31,777 nucleotides of DNA from Ruminococcus sp. UBA3800 (lineage in GTDB: Bacteria > Bacillota > Clostridia > Oscillospirales > Ruminococcaceae). Numbering within the stretch: the stretch's first letter is position 1; every line of letters starts with the position of its first letter. Location: positions 1-31,777 of the forward strand of contig DFEO01000152.1 of NCBI GenBank assembly GCA_002368715.1, read 5' to 3'. The notes under the pieces are model-generated. The model worked only from the letters and a program-made list of their open reading frames with translations, made no database searches and was not told the origin of the DNA. The position numbers were made by a program, and so were the translations under genes. Below, one piece after another: positions 24,552 to 31,636 of this stretch.

Positions 24552-25205
24552 TTACGCACCGTACTGCGCACGATAAGCCTTCATACTGTCAAGGTATTCT
24601 TTGCCCTCGACAACTCCGTCCTCGATAGCCTTGATGATATCCTCCATTGTAACTATGGAATACACCTTTACACCGAAGTCCTTATAGGCCTGATCCACAG
24701 CCGAAAGCTCGGTATCAAGAGCCTTTTCCTGTCTGTCAACGGTTATCACCATAGCAGTAACGTCAACATCAGCCGCACTCTTCAGCTTCGGCATAGACTC
24801 TCTCAGTGCCTTGCCCGATGTCATAACATCGTCGATGATGATGACCTTTTCCTTATCCGCAAGCTTCTTGCCCACGAACATACCGCCCTCGCCGTGATCC
24901 TTGGCTTCCTTTCTGTCAAAGCAGTAGGATGCATCAATACCGTATTTTTTGCTCAGAGCGATAACGGCTGATACTGCAAGCGGGATCCCCTTGTAGGCAG
25001 GCCCGAACAGTGTGTCAGCCTCTATCTTGTTGTCGGCGATGCAGTCTGCATAGAACTCACCGAGCCTTCCAAGCTGAGCGCCGGTCTTATAGTTTCCGCA
25101 GTTGATAAAATAGGGAGCCTTTCTTCCGCTCTTGAGAGTGAACTCTCCGAAGGTAAGAACGCCGCTCTCCACCATAAATCTGATAAATTCTTCTTTATAA
25201 GTCAT
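24552..25205 (-). CDS. pyrE: Orotate phosphoribosyltransferase
   Basis: Transfers ribose phosphate from PRPP to orotate to make OMP in pyrimidine synthesis. The 217 residues include the type I PRPP motif VIIIDDVMTSGKA (121-133) and the flexible-loop segment FDRKEAKDHGEGG (97-109). FTLKSGRKAPYF near the start is also typical of PyrE. AAGGAAG lies just before the ATG. The gene has its own promoter with an extended -10, and rex follows in the same transcript. No other pyr genes are in the window, and I see no PyrR-type attenuator in the 32-base leader. Confidence 0.95.
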   Translation of the reverse strand: MTYKEEFIRFMVESGVLTFGEFTLKSGRKAPYFINCGNYKTGAQLGRLGEFYADCIADNKIEADTLFGPAYKGIPLAVSAVIALSKKYGIDASYCFDRKEAKDHGEGGMFVGKKLADKEKVIIIDDVMTSGKALRESMPKLKSAADVDVTAMVITVDRQEKALDTELSAVDQAYKDFGVKVYSIVTMEDIIKAIEDGVVEGKEYLDSMKAYRAQYGA

Positions 25206-25237
25206 AACTATCTTCCTTTCTTTTTGGATACAATAGG

Positions 25238-25266
25238 ATTATACCATAATCTGATATGAAAATCAA
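25238..25266 (-). promoter_or_regulatory. Promoter of pyrE-rex
   Basis: On the minus strand TTGATT (25266-25261), a 17-base spacer and TATAAT (25243-25238), with TGG before the -10. It lies in the gap after the ABC ATPase gene, so pyrE-rex can be transcribed independently. Confidence 0.87.
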
Positions 25267-25313
25267 GGAATAAAGAGTGAATATCTTGTTATTTCCGATC
25301 CCGGGCTTGCGGG

Positions 25314-26015
25314 CTACCACTCGATATCGGCAATATCCACAGGCTGAGGGTTTTGGATCACGCTCTCTATCCTGCTGTTTTTCACGGTTATCACTCTGTC
25401 TGCCGTTGGTGCGATAGCCGAGTTATGGGTGATGACGATAACTGTCACCCCATCCTGCTTGCAGGTCTGTTTCAGGAGTGCGAGCACCGCCTTTCCTGTG
25501 TTATAGTCGAGCGCTCCCGTAGGCTCGTCGCAAAGCAGGAGCTTCGGGCTTTTTGCAAGAGCTCTTGCTATGGATACTCTTTGCTGCTCGCCGCCCGAAA
25601 GCTGGGAAGGGAAGCTGTTTATCCGCTCGCTGAGCCCCACCTGCGTCAGCACCTCGACAGGGTCTCTGGCGTTTTTGCATATCTGTGTCGCCAGCTCCAC
25701 GTTCTCCTTTGCTGTCAGGTTGTTCACAAGATTGTAAAACTGGAACACGAACCCAATGTCATACCGCCTGTAAGCTGTCAGTTCCTTTTTGCCCAGAGCC
25801 GATATCTCGGTCCCGTCAACGGTTATCCTCCCCGAGGTCACGGTGTCCATAGCGCCGAGGAGATTGAGTATAGTTGTTTTTCCCGCACCGCTGGCACCAA
25901 CGACCACTGTGAAATCTCCCTTTTCTATCTCAAAGGAAACTCCGTTTGCGGCATTTATATCGACCTCACCCATATGATAGGTCTTGTACACGTTGTCAAA
26001 TTCTACAAAAGCCAT
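25314..26015 (-). CDS. ABC transporter ATP-binding protein, MacB/LolD type, without adjacent permease
   Basis: A 233-residue ATPase with Walker [11 protein letters not shown]-loop FVFQFYNLV, signature [15 protein letters not shown], Walker [13 protein letters not shown] and the switch His in VIVITHNSA. These are features of the ATPases that drive FtsX/MacB-type permeases in export. Its own permease would normally be the next gene, but pyrE with its own promoter follows instead, and the upstream neighbour is a soluble hydrolase. It may work with a permease encoded elsewhere or be a remnant. GGAG lies seven bases before the ATG. The gene follows the isochorismatase-like gene by 17 bases and is probably co-transcribed. 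Confidence 0.9.
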   Translation of the reverse strand: MAFVEFDNVYKTYHMGEVDINAANGVSFEIEKGDFTVVVGASGAGKTTILNLLGAMDTVTSGRITVDGTEISALGKKELTAYRRYDIGFVFQFYNLVNNLTAKENVELATQICKNARDPVEVLTQVGLSERINSFPSQLSGGEQQRVSIARALAKSPKLLLCDEPTGALDYNTGKAVLALLKQTCKQDGVTVIVITHNSAIAPTADRVITVKNSRIESVIQNPQPVDIADIEW

Positions 26016-26032
26016 ATCTCTTCTCCGCTGTC

Positions 26033-26545
26033 TTAAATATACTCTATCCCTGCTGCCGCAAGCTTTTCACGGCCCTTTTCCTGTTTCTTTGCGGCAAACA
26101 CTGTCGCAGCCGCACAGCGCACTATCTTTGCGCTTATCCCTCTCTTTGCACATCCCAGAGCGGTATTCATAACACAGCCGAACTCGTCCAGACCGCACAG
26201 GTGAAGCTCGTCATAGCCCTTTTGCTTCACAAGGCTCAGCAGCTCCTTGTTGGTCAGCGCATCACCGAACAGCTTGTCAAAGCAGAGATCGGAAACGATA
26301 TCCAGTCCGCCATAGAGCTCTGCGCCCTCGCTCCCTGCGATAGAATAGCCGAACAGCAGCCTGTTGGTCGGAAGATTCTGGATGATGTGACGGATGTATA
26401 TCACATCCGCACCCTCGGCCGCATAGCGGCGGACGGTATCGTTCACCGAAGCTGTGAGCGCCTCGGTGTCATAGCAAAACCTCGGCTTTCTTTTTTCATA
26501 AAGATAATCATTCTGCATATCGATAACTATAAGAGCTGTTTTCAT
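26033..26545 (-). CDS. Isochorismatase-like cysteine hydrolase
   Basis: A 170-residue enzyme of the isochorismatase/nicotinamidase-like fold. The expected triad is present: Asp9 (VIDMQND), Lys91 (FDKLFGDALTN) and Cys124 (GLDEFGCVMNTA). The family hydrolyses amide or related bonds in small molecules such as nicotinamide, ureido compounds or isochorismate. The metal-binding pattern of nicotinamidase is not evident, so the substrate is unknown. GGAGG lies six bases before the ATG. It heads a two-gene unit with the lone ABC ATPase. Confidence 0.88.
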   Translation of the reverse strand: MKTALIVIDMQNDYLYEKRKPRFCYDTEALTASVNDTVRRYAAEGADVIYIRHIIQNLPTNRLLFGYSIAGSEGAELYGGLDIVSDLCFDKLFGDALTNKELLSLVKQKGYDELHLCGLDEFGCVMNTALGCAKRGISAKIVRCAAATVFAAKKQEKGREKLAAAGIEYI

Positions 26546-26578
26546 GTCCGCCCTCCCGTAAGATCATTCTTACTGACA

Positions 26579-26607
26579 ATGATAACATAAAAAGCGCATA
26601 AGTTCAA
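26579..26607 (-). promoter_or_regulatory. Probable promoter of the hydrolase-ATPase unit
   Basis: On the minus strand TTGAAC (26607-26602), a 17-base spacer and TATCAT (26584-26579), with TG one base before the -10. Confidence 0.65.
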
Positions 26608-26656
26608 GCCTTTGTGAATAAATATCTCAAAATATTAGGATATATGATTAACACTA

Positions 26657-26685
26657 TTGACATTTTCGGGGGCGTGGTTTATAAT
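26657..26685 (+). promoter_or_regulatory. Consensus promoter of folT-folC
   Basis: TTGACA (26657-26662), 17 bases, TATAAT (26680-26685). Transcription would start near 26692, at the first stem of the riboswitch. Confidence 0.92.
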
Positions 26686-26688
26686 GAG

Positions 26689-26799
26689 CGTATGAAGAGT
26701 AAGGATATGTACGTTAAGTGTCGGCCGAACGGAGAGTTGTCGGTCGGACGAAAAGTCGTGAGCGACTTGCGATTCATGTCCTGCATCTCGCTTCATGTG
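26689..26799 (+). promoter_or_regulatory. Tetrahydrofolate (THF) riboswitch
   Basis: The conserved THF aptamer core is visible: GAAGAGTA, then CGTTAAGTG, ACGAA and TGCATCTCGC in the right order. The helices are supported by pairing. P1 is TATGAAG/CTTCATG. P2 is AGGATATG/CATGTCCT (8 bp, one G-U). The next arm is CGGCCGA/TCGGTCG with one G-U, and another is AGTCG-TGAG-CGACT. A short GAGA/TCTC match between the loop near 26737 and the 3' joining strand fits the known pseudoknot. The class senses reduced folates and controls folate transport and synthesis genes, in line with folT-folC downstream. Confidence 0.92.
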
Positions 26800-26811
26800 A
26801 CATCTCTGGGG

Positions 26812-26846
26812 CTTCCTTTCTTGTCGTGTGATAGTGAGAAGGGAGG
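26812..26846 (+). promoter_or_regulatory. Shine-Dalgarno-sequestering stem of the THF riboswitch
   Basis: CTTCCTTTCTT (26812-26822) can pair over 11 positions, three of them G-U, with GAGAAGGGAGG (26836-26846), which contains the folT ribosome site. Blocking this site would switch off translation. No terminator T-run follows a strong stem in the leader, so control at translation is the better reading. Confidence 0.72.
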
Positions 26847-26853
26847 TTTTTTT

Positions 26854-27420
26854 ATGTCAGAAAACAAAGTAAGAACACTGAGTCCCGGTTCGGAGCTCAA
26901 GCTTTTCAAGTCCACCAGGGTGCTTGCGGCTTCTGCGCTGCTCATAGCTATGAGCATAGTGCTCGGTAAGGTCCTCGCCATAAACATCGGTGACAGCATA
27001 AGGATAAGCTTTGAGAATCTGCCCATCATCATTGCAGGCTATTTCTTCGGTCCTGCGGTGGGGCTGGTTGTCGGTGCAGGTGCAGATACTGTGGGCTGTC
27101 TTATCGTGGGCTATTCGATAAACCCGATAATCCTTGTGGGTGCGGCATCCATAGGCTTTTTCGCAGGTCTTATGCCGAGGGCCTTCAATGTAAAACACAA
27201 GCTTGTGAGAGTTTACATCGCTGTGTTTACAGCACACATCATAGGCTCTATGATAATAAAATCTCTGGGAATGAGGGTTTATTTCCATACGCCTTACAGC
27301 GTGCTTGCTATGAGGATACCGCTTTATATAGCCGTGGGCATTGCTGAGGGGTATGTAGTTTATCTGCTCAGGTCGAGCGGGCATTTTATGTCGCAGCTTG
27401 AAAGAGTGACCAGAAGATGA
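26854..27420 (+). CDS. folT: ECF transporter folate-binding S component
   Basis: A 188-residue membrane protein with about six helices. It is the substrate-binding subunit of an energy-coupling-factor vitamin transporter. The segments LAASALLIAMSIVLGKVLAI, IRISFENLPIIIAGYFFGPAVGLVVGAGADTVG and the following helices fit the FolT family. The shared EcfA/EcfT module is not in this window. The ATG at 26854 has GGGAGG seven bases upstream. The frame stays open further upstream to 26614, but that part overlaps the promoter and riboswitch and is not coding. The THF riboswitch and the overlapping folC gene both point to folate as the substrate. Confidence 0.92.
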   Translation: MSENKVRTLSPGSELKLFKSTRVLAASALLIAMSIVLGKVLAINIGDSIRISFENLPIIIAGYFFGPAVGLVVGAGADTVGCLIVGYSINPIILVGAASIGFFAGLMPRAFNVKHKLVRVYIAVFTAHIIGSMIIKSLGMRVYFHTPYSVLAMRIPLYIAVGIAEGYVVYLLRSSGHFMSQLERVTRR

Positions 27421-28682
27421 TGACTGAAAGTCAGGTCACACAGTACCTTGAAGAGGCAGCAAAAAGAGGCAGCAGGCTCGGGCTTGAAAGAGTCCGTGAG
27501 CTTGCACGTCTTTTGGGCGAGCCCCAGAAAGAGCTTCGGGTGATCCATATCTCCGGCACGAACGGCAAGGGTTCGTTTTCGGCTATGCTGTCATCGGTGC
27601 TCTGCTGTCAGGGATACAAGACAGGCAGCTTTGTCACTCCGGCACTGACGGATGTAAAAGACAGCTTTCTTATCGGCGCAGAACCGATAAGCAGCGAAGA
27701 GTTTTGCAGGCTTATTTCCGATGTCCGGGCTGCGGCCGAAACGATGGAGGACAAGCCCACGCTTTTTGAGCTGCTTGCGGTGAGCGCTTATGTTTATTTT
27801 AAAAACGAAGGCTGTGACTATGCGCTCATCGAGTGCTGTATGGGTGCCGATCTTGATGCGACGAACATCGTTGATGAGCCTTTGCTTTCGGTCATAACAA
27901 ATGTAGCTCTTGACCACCAGGCTTTTCTCGGAACGACCGTTGCCGAGATAGCTTCTCACAAGGCAGGTGTGATAAAAAGGCACAGACCCGTGGTCACCGG
28001 CTGCCGTGACGAGCAGGCGCTTGGTGTCATAAGAAAAAGGGCAGCAAAGCTTTGCTCGCCGCTGCATATGATCCGGATGCAGGAGCTGAAGACCGTAAGC
28101 CTGAGCCTTGACGGTGCCGTGATCGAATACGGTGATATAGGAAGACTGAAGCTGTCGCTTGCAGGAGCGTATCAGCCTATGAATGCAGCGCTCGTTCTGG
28201 AGGCTGTTGACGTTTTAAGGTGCGAGGGCGTTACTGTATCTGACGAAAGTGTTCGTGAGGGGCTTGCCGCTGTGCACTGGAGAGGCCGCTTCGAGAGGCT
28301 TTCAGATGACCCGCTGACTGTCTATGACGGCGCTCATAATCCTGATGCGATGATACAGACCGCCGAGGGGATAAGGACGTATTTCAAAAACGGCGTCGTT
28401 GTTCTTATGGGGGTCATGGCCGATAAAGCCTATGAGAGCTATCCCGAGATCCTTTCGGGGCTTGCAGAGCGTGTCTTTACCGTATCTCCCGACAACCCGA
28501 GAGCTCTTGATGCAGGGACCCTTGCGAAGACCTTTGAAAGCGGCGGCATAGGCGCCGAAGCCTGCGGCAGCATCGACGAGGGCGTAAAGCTTGCAGGCGA
28601 GTATGCAAAGAGCAGGGGACTGCCGCTTCTCATAATTGGCAGCCTGTATCTTTACAAGGACGTAATAAAGCTGTATGAATAA
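27417..28682 (+). CDS. folC: Folylpolyglutamate synthase / dihydrofolate synthase
   Basis: Adds glutamate to dihydropteroate and/or folates with ATP, retaining folate in the cell. The 421 residues carry the ATP loop SGTNGKGSFSAML (47-59), ITNVALDHQAFLG, HWRGRFERL and VYDGAHNPDA, all typical of the Mur-ligase-like FolC family. The start overlaps the folT stop (ATGATGA; ATG at 27417 or 27420), showing translational coupling. Import by FolT followed by polyglutamylation by FolC traps folate, so the THF riboswitch controls both steps. A terminator follows directly. Confidence 0.94.
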   Translation: MMTESQVTQYLEEAAKRGSRLGLERVRELARLLGEPQKELRVIHISGTNGKGSFSAMLSSVLCCQGYKTGSFVTPALTDVKDSFLIGAEPISSEEFCRLISDVRAAAETMEDKPTLFELLAVSAYVYFKNEGCDYALIECCMGADLDATNIVDEPLLSVITNVALDHQAFLGTTVAEIASHKAGVIKRHRPVVTGCRDEQALGVIRKRAAKLCSPLHMIRMQELKTVSLSLDGAVIEYGDIGRLKLSLAGAYQPMNAALVLEAVDVLRCEGVTVSDESVREGLAAVHWRGRFERLSDDPLTVYDGAHNPDAMIQTAEGIRTYFKNGVVVLMGVMADKAYESYPEILSGLAERVFTVSPDNPRALDAGTLAKTFESGGIGAEACGSIDEGVKLAGEYAKSRGLPLLIIGSLYLYKDVIKLYE

Positions 28683-28683
28683 C

Positions 28684-28730
28684 AAACGGTATGTTTTACG
28701 CAAAGAGCGCAAGACATACCGTTTTTTTCT
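28684..28730 (+). terminator. Rho-independent terminator of folT-folC
   Basis: AAACGGTATGT (28684-28694) and ACATACCGTTT (28714-28724) pair perfectly around a 19-base loop, followed by T7. It may also stop the convergent ldh transcript, though the T-run on that side is weaker. Confidence 0.88.
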
Positions 28731-28733
28731 GAT

Positions 28734-29684
28734 TTACAGGTTTATGCTGTCAAAGGCTTCCTGAAGGACTCTTACGGAGTTTGTGAATTTCTCCTTTTCA
28801 TCCTCCGAAAGGCTGAGTTCGAGTATTTCCTTCACACCGTTTCTGCCTATGATAGTGGGCACACCGATGAATACGTCCTTGGCGCCGTATTCTCCGCAGA
28901 GCTTTGCCGAAACAGTGACCACGCTGTTCTCATCTCCGAGTATAGCCTTGACTATCCTTGTCAGTGCAATGCCTATACCGTAATAGGTTGCTTGCTTTGC
29001 CTCGATTATCTTATAAGCGGCAGTTCTGACCTCGTCCTCTATCTTTCTCATGTCGTCCAGACAGTAACCGCTTTTGCTCTCGAATATCTCGGTGACCTTT
29101 TTGGTCGCAAGCATCACCTGAGAGAACGGAACGAACTCGCTGTCGCCGTGCTCTCCGATAACATAGGCGTGGATGTTCTTGGGGTCGACTGTGAAATACT
29201 CGCCGAGCAGATAGCGCAGTCTTGCCGTGTCGAGCGAGGTGCCTGTTCCGATAACTCTTCCTGCGCCGAAACGTGAAAGCTCATAGGTCACTCTCGTCAT
29301 TATGTCAACAGGGTTTGTCGCCACAACAAAGATGCCGTCAAAGCCCGACTTTACAACAGGTGTGATTATAGAGCGGAACACCTCGGTGTTTCTTTTCAGA
29401 AGGTCGAGCCTTGTTTCGCCTTCCTTCTGTGCGACTCCCGCGGCGATAACAACGATATCGGCATCCTTGCAGTCGCTGTACTCGCCTGCATATATCTTCA
29501 TGTTCGATTTCGCAAACGCAAGACCGTGATTAAGGTCCATAGCCTCGCCGTTTGCCCTTACTTTGTTCAGGTCGATGAGCACAAGCTCATTGCAGATAGC
29601 GCCCTGGTTCACAAGAGAATAAGCAAAGCTCATCCCCACCATTCCCGTGCCGACAAGCACGACCTTTCTTCTGTCCGTTGTCAT
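28734..29684 (-). CDS. ldh: L-lactate dehydrogenase
   Basis: Reduces pyruvate to L-lactate with NADH. The 316 residues begin with the Rossmann motif VGTGMVGMSFAYSLV. The active site shows Asp152/Arg155 (GTSLDTARLR), His179 (IGEHGDSEF) and Gln86 with Arg92 (AQKEGETRLD). The Gln favours pyruvate over oxaloacetate, separating it from malate dehydrogenase. The ATG at 29684 has AGGAGG about eight bases upstream; an earlier in-frame ATG at 29729 lies inside the leader. It is transcribed alone from a consensus promoter, divergent from ilvB. A Rex-like half-palindrome lies in its leader. Confidence 0.95.
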   Translation of the reverse strand: MTTDRRKVVLVGTGMVGMSFAYSLVNQGAICNELVLIDLNKVRANGEAMDLNHGLAFAKSNMKIYAGEYSDCKDADIVVIAAGVAQKEGETRLDLLKRNTEVFRSIITPVVKSGFDGIFVVATNPVDIMTRVTYELSRFGAGRVIGTGTSLDTARLRYLLGEYFTVDPKNIHAYVIGEHGDSEFVPFSQVMLATKKVTEIFESKSGYCLDDMRKIEDEVRTAAYKIIEAKQATYYGIGIALTRIVKAILGDENSVVTVSAKLCGEYGAKDVFIGVPTIIGRNGVKEILELSLSEDEKEKFTNSVRVLQEAFDSINL

Positions 29685-29703
29685 AAAATGATCCTCCTGT
29701 TCA

Positions 29704-29721
29704 TTGTTGTTCCATTCACAG
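29704..29721. promoter_or_regulatory. Possible Rex operator in the ldh leader
   Basis: TTGTTG-TTCCAT-TCACAG resembles the Rex operator pattern TTGTGA-N6-TCACAA at nine of twelve defined positions. It lies about 30-45 bases after the predicted ldh transcript start, where bound Rex could act as a roadblock. The match is imperfect. Confidence 0.35.
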
Positions 29722-29749
29722 CGGTGCAAAAGTGCCGGTCAGCCGCTGT
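29718..29749 (-). promoter_or_regulatory. Stem-loop at the 5' end of the ldh transcript
   Basis: ACAGCGG and CCGCTGT form a perfect 7-bp stem with an 18-base loop. Given the -10 at 29757-29762, the stem begins within one or two bases of the transcript start, a position that often protects mRNA from 5' decay. Confidence 0.45.
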
Positions 29750-29756
29750 AATTACA

Positions 29757-29785
29757 ATTATATCCTTATCGGCTCCTTTTGTCAA
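29757..29785 (-). promoter_or_regulatory. Consensus promoter of ldh
   Basis: On the minus strand TTGACA (29785-29780), 17 bases, TATAAT (29762-29757). TGTAATTACA, a 10-base palindrome, directly follows the -10. Confidence 0.92.
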
Positions 29786-29820
29786 GCGCAGACGAGAGCC
29801 TGTACGCCACTGCTGCGATG

Positions 29821-29849
29821 TTGACAAATCAAATTGGTAGTGATATAAT
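29821..29849 (+). promoter_or_regulatory. Consensus promoter of ilvB
   Basis: TTGACA (29821-29826), 17 bases, TATAAT (29844-29849), with TGA before the -10 (extended). The leader is only about 45 bases, too short for a T-box or leader-peptide attenuator. Confidence 0.92.
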
Positions 29850-29899
29850 ATACTAGATTAGCTGTGTGGTCACAGCATCTTTCTATGGGAGGAATAAAT

Positions 29900-31600
29900 A
29901 TGCAGTTAAACGGTTCAGACGTAATCATCGAGTGCTTGCTGGAACAGGGGGTGGACACGGTGTTCGGCTACCCCGGAGGGGCTGTGCTGAACATTTACGA
30001 TGCTCTGTATAAATATCAGGACAAGATAAGACACATAATCACTGCCCACGAGCAGGCAGCCTGTCACGCTGCGGACGGCTATTCGAGAACGACGGGAAAA
30101 ACAGGTGTCGTTATAGCCACCTCGGGCCCCGGTGCCACCAACCTGGTTACAGGTATAGCTACCGCTTATATGGACTCGATACCTATGGTGGCTATCACCG
30201 GAAACGTTCCGAGATCGCTTCTCGGTCTAGACTCGTTCCAGGAGGTAGACATCACCGGTATCACTATGCCCATAACCAAGCATAACTATATAGTCAAGGA
30301 TCCCGCAAAGCTCCCGGAGATAATCAGAGAGGCTTTCTATATCGCCAATGAGGGAAGAAAGGGACCTGTCCTTATCGACATACCGAAGGATATAACGGCG
30401 GCTATGATCGAGTATGATAAGCAGGAGCCTAAGCCCATAGTGAACCACAACCCCGACAGCATCCATGAGGAGATCGCAAAGGCAGTCGAGCTTATCAAGG
30501 CAAGCGAGAGACCCTTTATTTATGCAGGCGGCGGTGTTGTTTCCTGTAATGCTGCCGATGAGATGACAGCTTTCGTTGACAAGATAAATGCACCTGTTTC
30601 GCTTTCTCTTATGGGTCAGTGTGCCTTCGACAACACCCGTGAGGAGTATCTGGGTATGCTGGGTATGCACGGAACAAAGACCTCGGCTCTCGCACTGAAC
30701 AACTGCGATCTGCTGATAGTTCTCGGTTCTCGTTTTTCAGACAGAGTGCTGTGCAACCCCAACACCTTTGCAAAGGGCAAGAAGATAATTCATATCGAGA
30801 TCGACCCTGCCGAGATCGGCAAGAATATAGATGTGTATCACCATGTAACAGGCGACCTTGAATATGTTCTGGCAGAGCTTGTAAGACAGCTGCCCGACCT
30901 TAAACACGAAGAGTGGCTGGCACAGACATCCGAGTGGAAAAAGACGTATGCTCTCAAAATGGTGCCTATCGCATCCGAGGACGAGGTGCTGCCGCAGGAC
31001 GTTATCGAGGAGCTTGACAGACAGACCGAGGGCTCTGCTATCATAACCACCGAGGTCGGTCAGCACCAGATGTGGGCGGCTCAGTTCTACAACTTCAGAA
31101 AGGAGCGATCCTTCGCTTCAAGCGGCGGACTGGGAACTATGGGCTACGGCTTCGGCGCAGGCATGGGCTCGAAGATCGGCAACCCCGACAGAGAGGTCAT
31201 CAACATCGCAGGCGACGGCAGCTTCTTTATGAACTGCAACGAGCTGTCCTCACTTGCAAAGCACAAGATTCCGATAATTGAGCTTGTATTCGAGAATGAC
31301 GTTCTCGGTATGGTAAGACAGTGGCAGCGCCTTTTCTATGGAAAGAGATTCTCGCAGACTACTATCGACAGAGGAACTGACCTTATGAAGCTTGCAGATG
31401 CATTCGGCGTCGAGGGCGTTCGTATAGTGAACAAGAACGAGATAAGGGACGGTATCGCCAAGGCGCTGAAACTCGCTGCGGAGGGTAAGCCTGTACTTCT
31501 TGATGTTGTCATCAGCAAGGACGTGAATGTTCTTCCGATGGTGCCTGCAGGTGCTGATGTTTCAGAGCCGATCATGGAGATCGATCTCGAAGAGTCCTGA
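29900..31600 (+). CDS. ilvB: Acetolactate synthase, large (catalytic) subunit
   Basis: Condenses two pyruvates to acetolactate, or pyruvate with 2-oxobutyrate, using thiamine diphosphate, Mg2+ and FAD. It is the first step of branched-chain amino acid synthesis. The 566 residues carry YPGGAVLNIYDAL, the catalytic Glu51 (AHEQAACHAADGY), the FAD-region LGMLGMHGTK and the ThDP/Mg motif GDGSFFMNCNELSSL. The C-terminal segment VLGMVRQWQRLFYGKRFSQT identifies the biosynthetic IlvB rather than catabolic AlsS. GGAGG lies seven bases before the ATG at 29900; a frame opening at 29864 overlaps the leader. No ilvN regulatory subunit follows. The next gene is an SGNH hydrolase 36 bases downstream. Confidence 0.95.
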   Translation: MQLNGSDVIIECLLEQGVDTVFGYPGGAVLNIYDALYKYQDKIRHIITAHEQAACHAADGYSRTTGKTGVVIATSGPGATNLVTGIATAYMDSIPMVAITGNVPRSLLGLDSFQEVDITGITMPITKHNYIVKDPAKLPEIIREAFYIANEGRKGPVLIDIPKDITAAMIEYDKQEPKPIVNHNPDSIHEEIAKAVELIKASERPFIYAGGGVVSCNAADEMTAFVDKINAPVSLSLMGQCAFDNTREEYLGMLGMHGTKTSALALNNCDLLIVLGSRFSDRVLCNPNTFAKGKKIIHIEIDPAEIGKNIDVYHHVTGDLEYVLAELVRQLPDLKHEEWLAQTSEWKKTYALKMVPIASEDEVLPQDVIEELDRQTEGSAIITTEVGQHQMWAAQFYNFRKERSFASSGGLGTMGYGFGAGMGSKIGNPDREVINIAGDGSFFMNCNELSSLAKHKIPIIELVFENDVLGMVRQWQRLFYGKRFSQTTIDRGTDLMKLADAFGVEGVRIVNKNEIRDGIAKALKLAAEGKPVLLDVVISKDVNVLPMVPAGADVSEPIMEIDLEES

Positions 31601-31636
31601 TAATTGGACGATTAAAGACGTATTAAGGGTGAAATT

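Noticed and set aside
25267..25313. CCCG/CGGG pairing after the ABC ATPase gene as a terminator
   Set aside because: Short irregular stem and no T-run on the minus strand.
26614..26853. N-terminal extension of FolT by 80 residues
   Set aside because: The extension covers the consensus promoter and the THF riboswitch; the ATG at 26854 has a strong ribosome site and gives the normal family length.
29747..29756. TGTAATTACA palindrome at the ldh transcript start as an operator
   Set aside because: Only ten AT-rich bases, overlapping the +1 region; too short to claim a regulator.
29850..29899. T-box or leader attenuator before ilvB
   Set aside because: The leader is about 45 bases and shows no T-box sequence, leader peptide or terminator.
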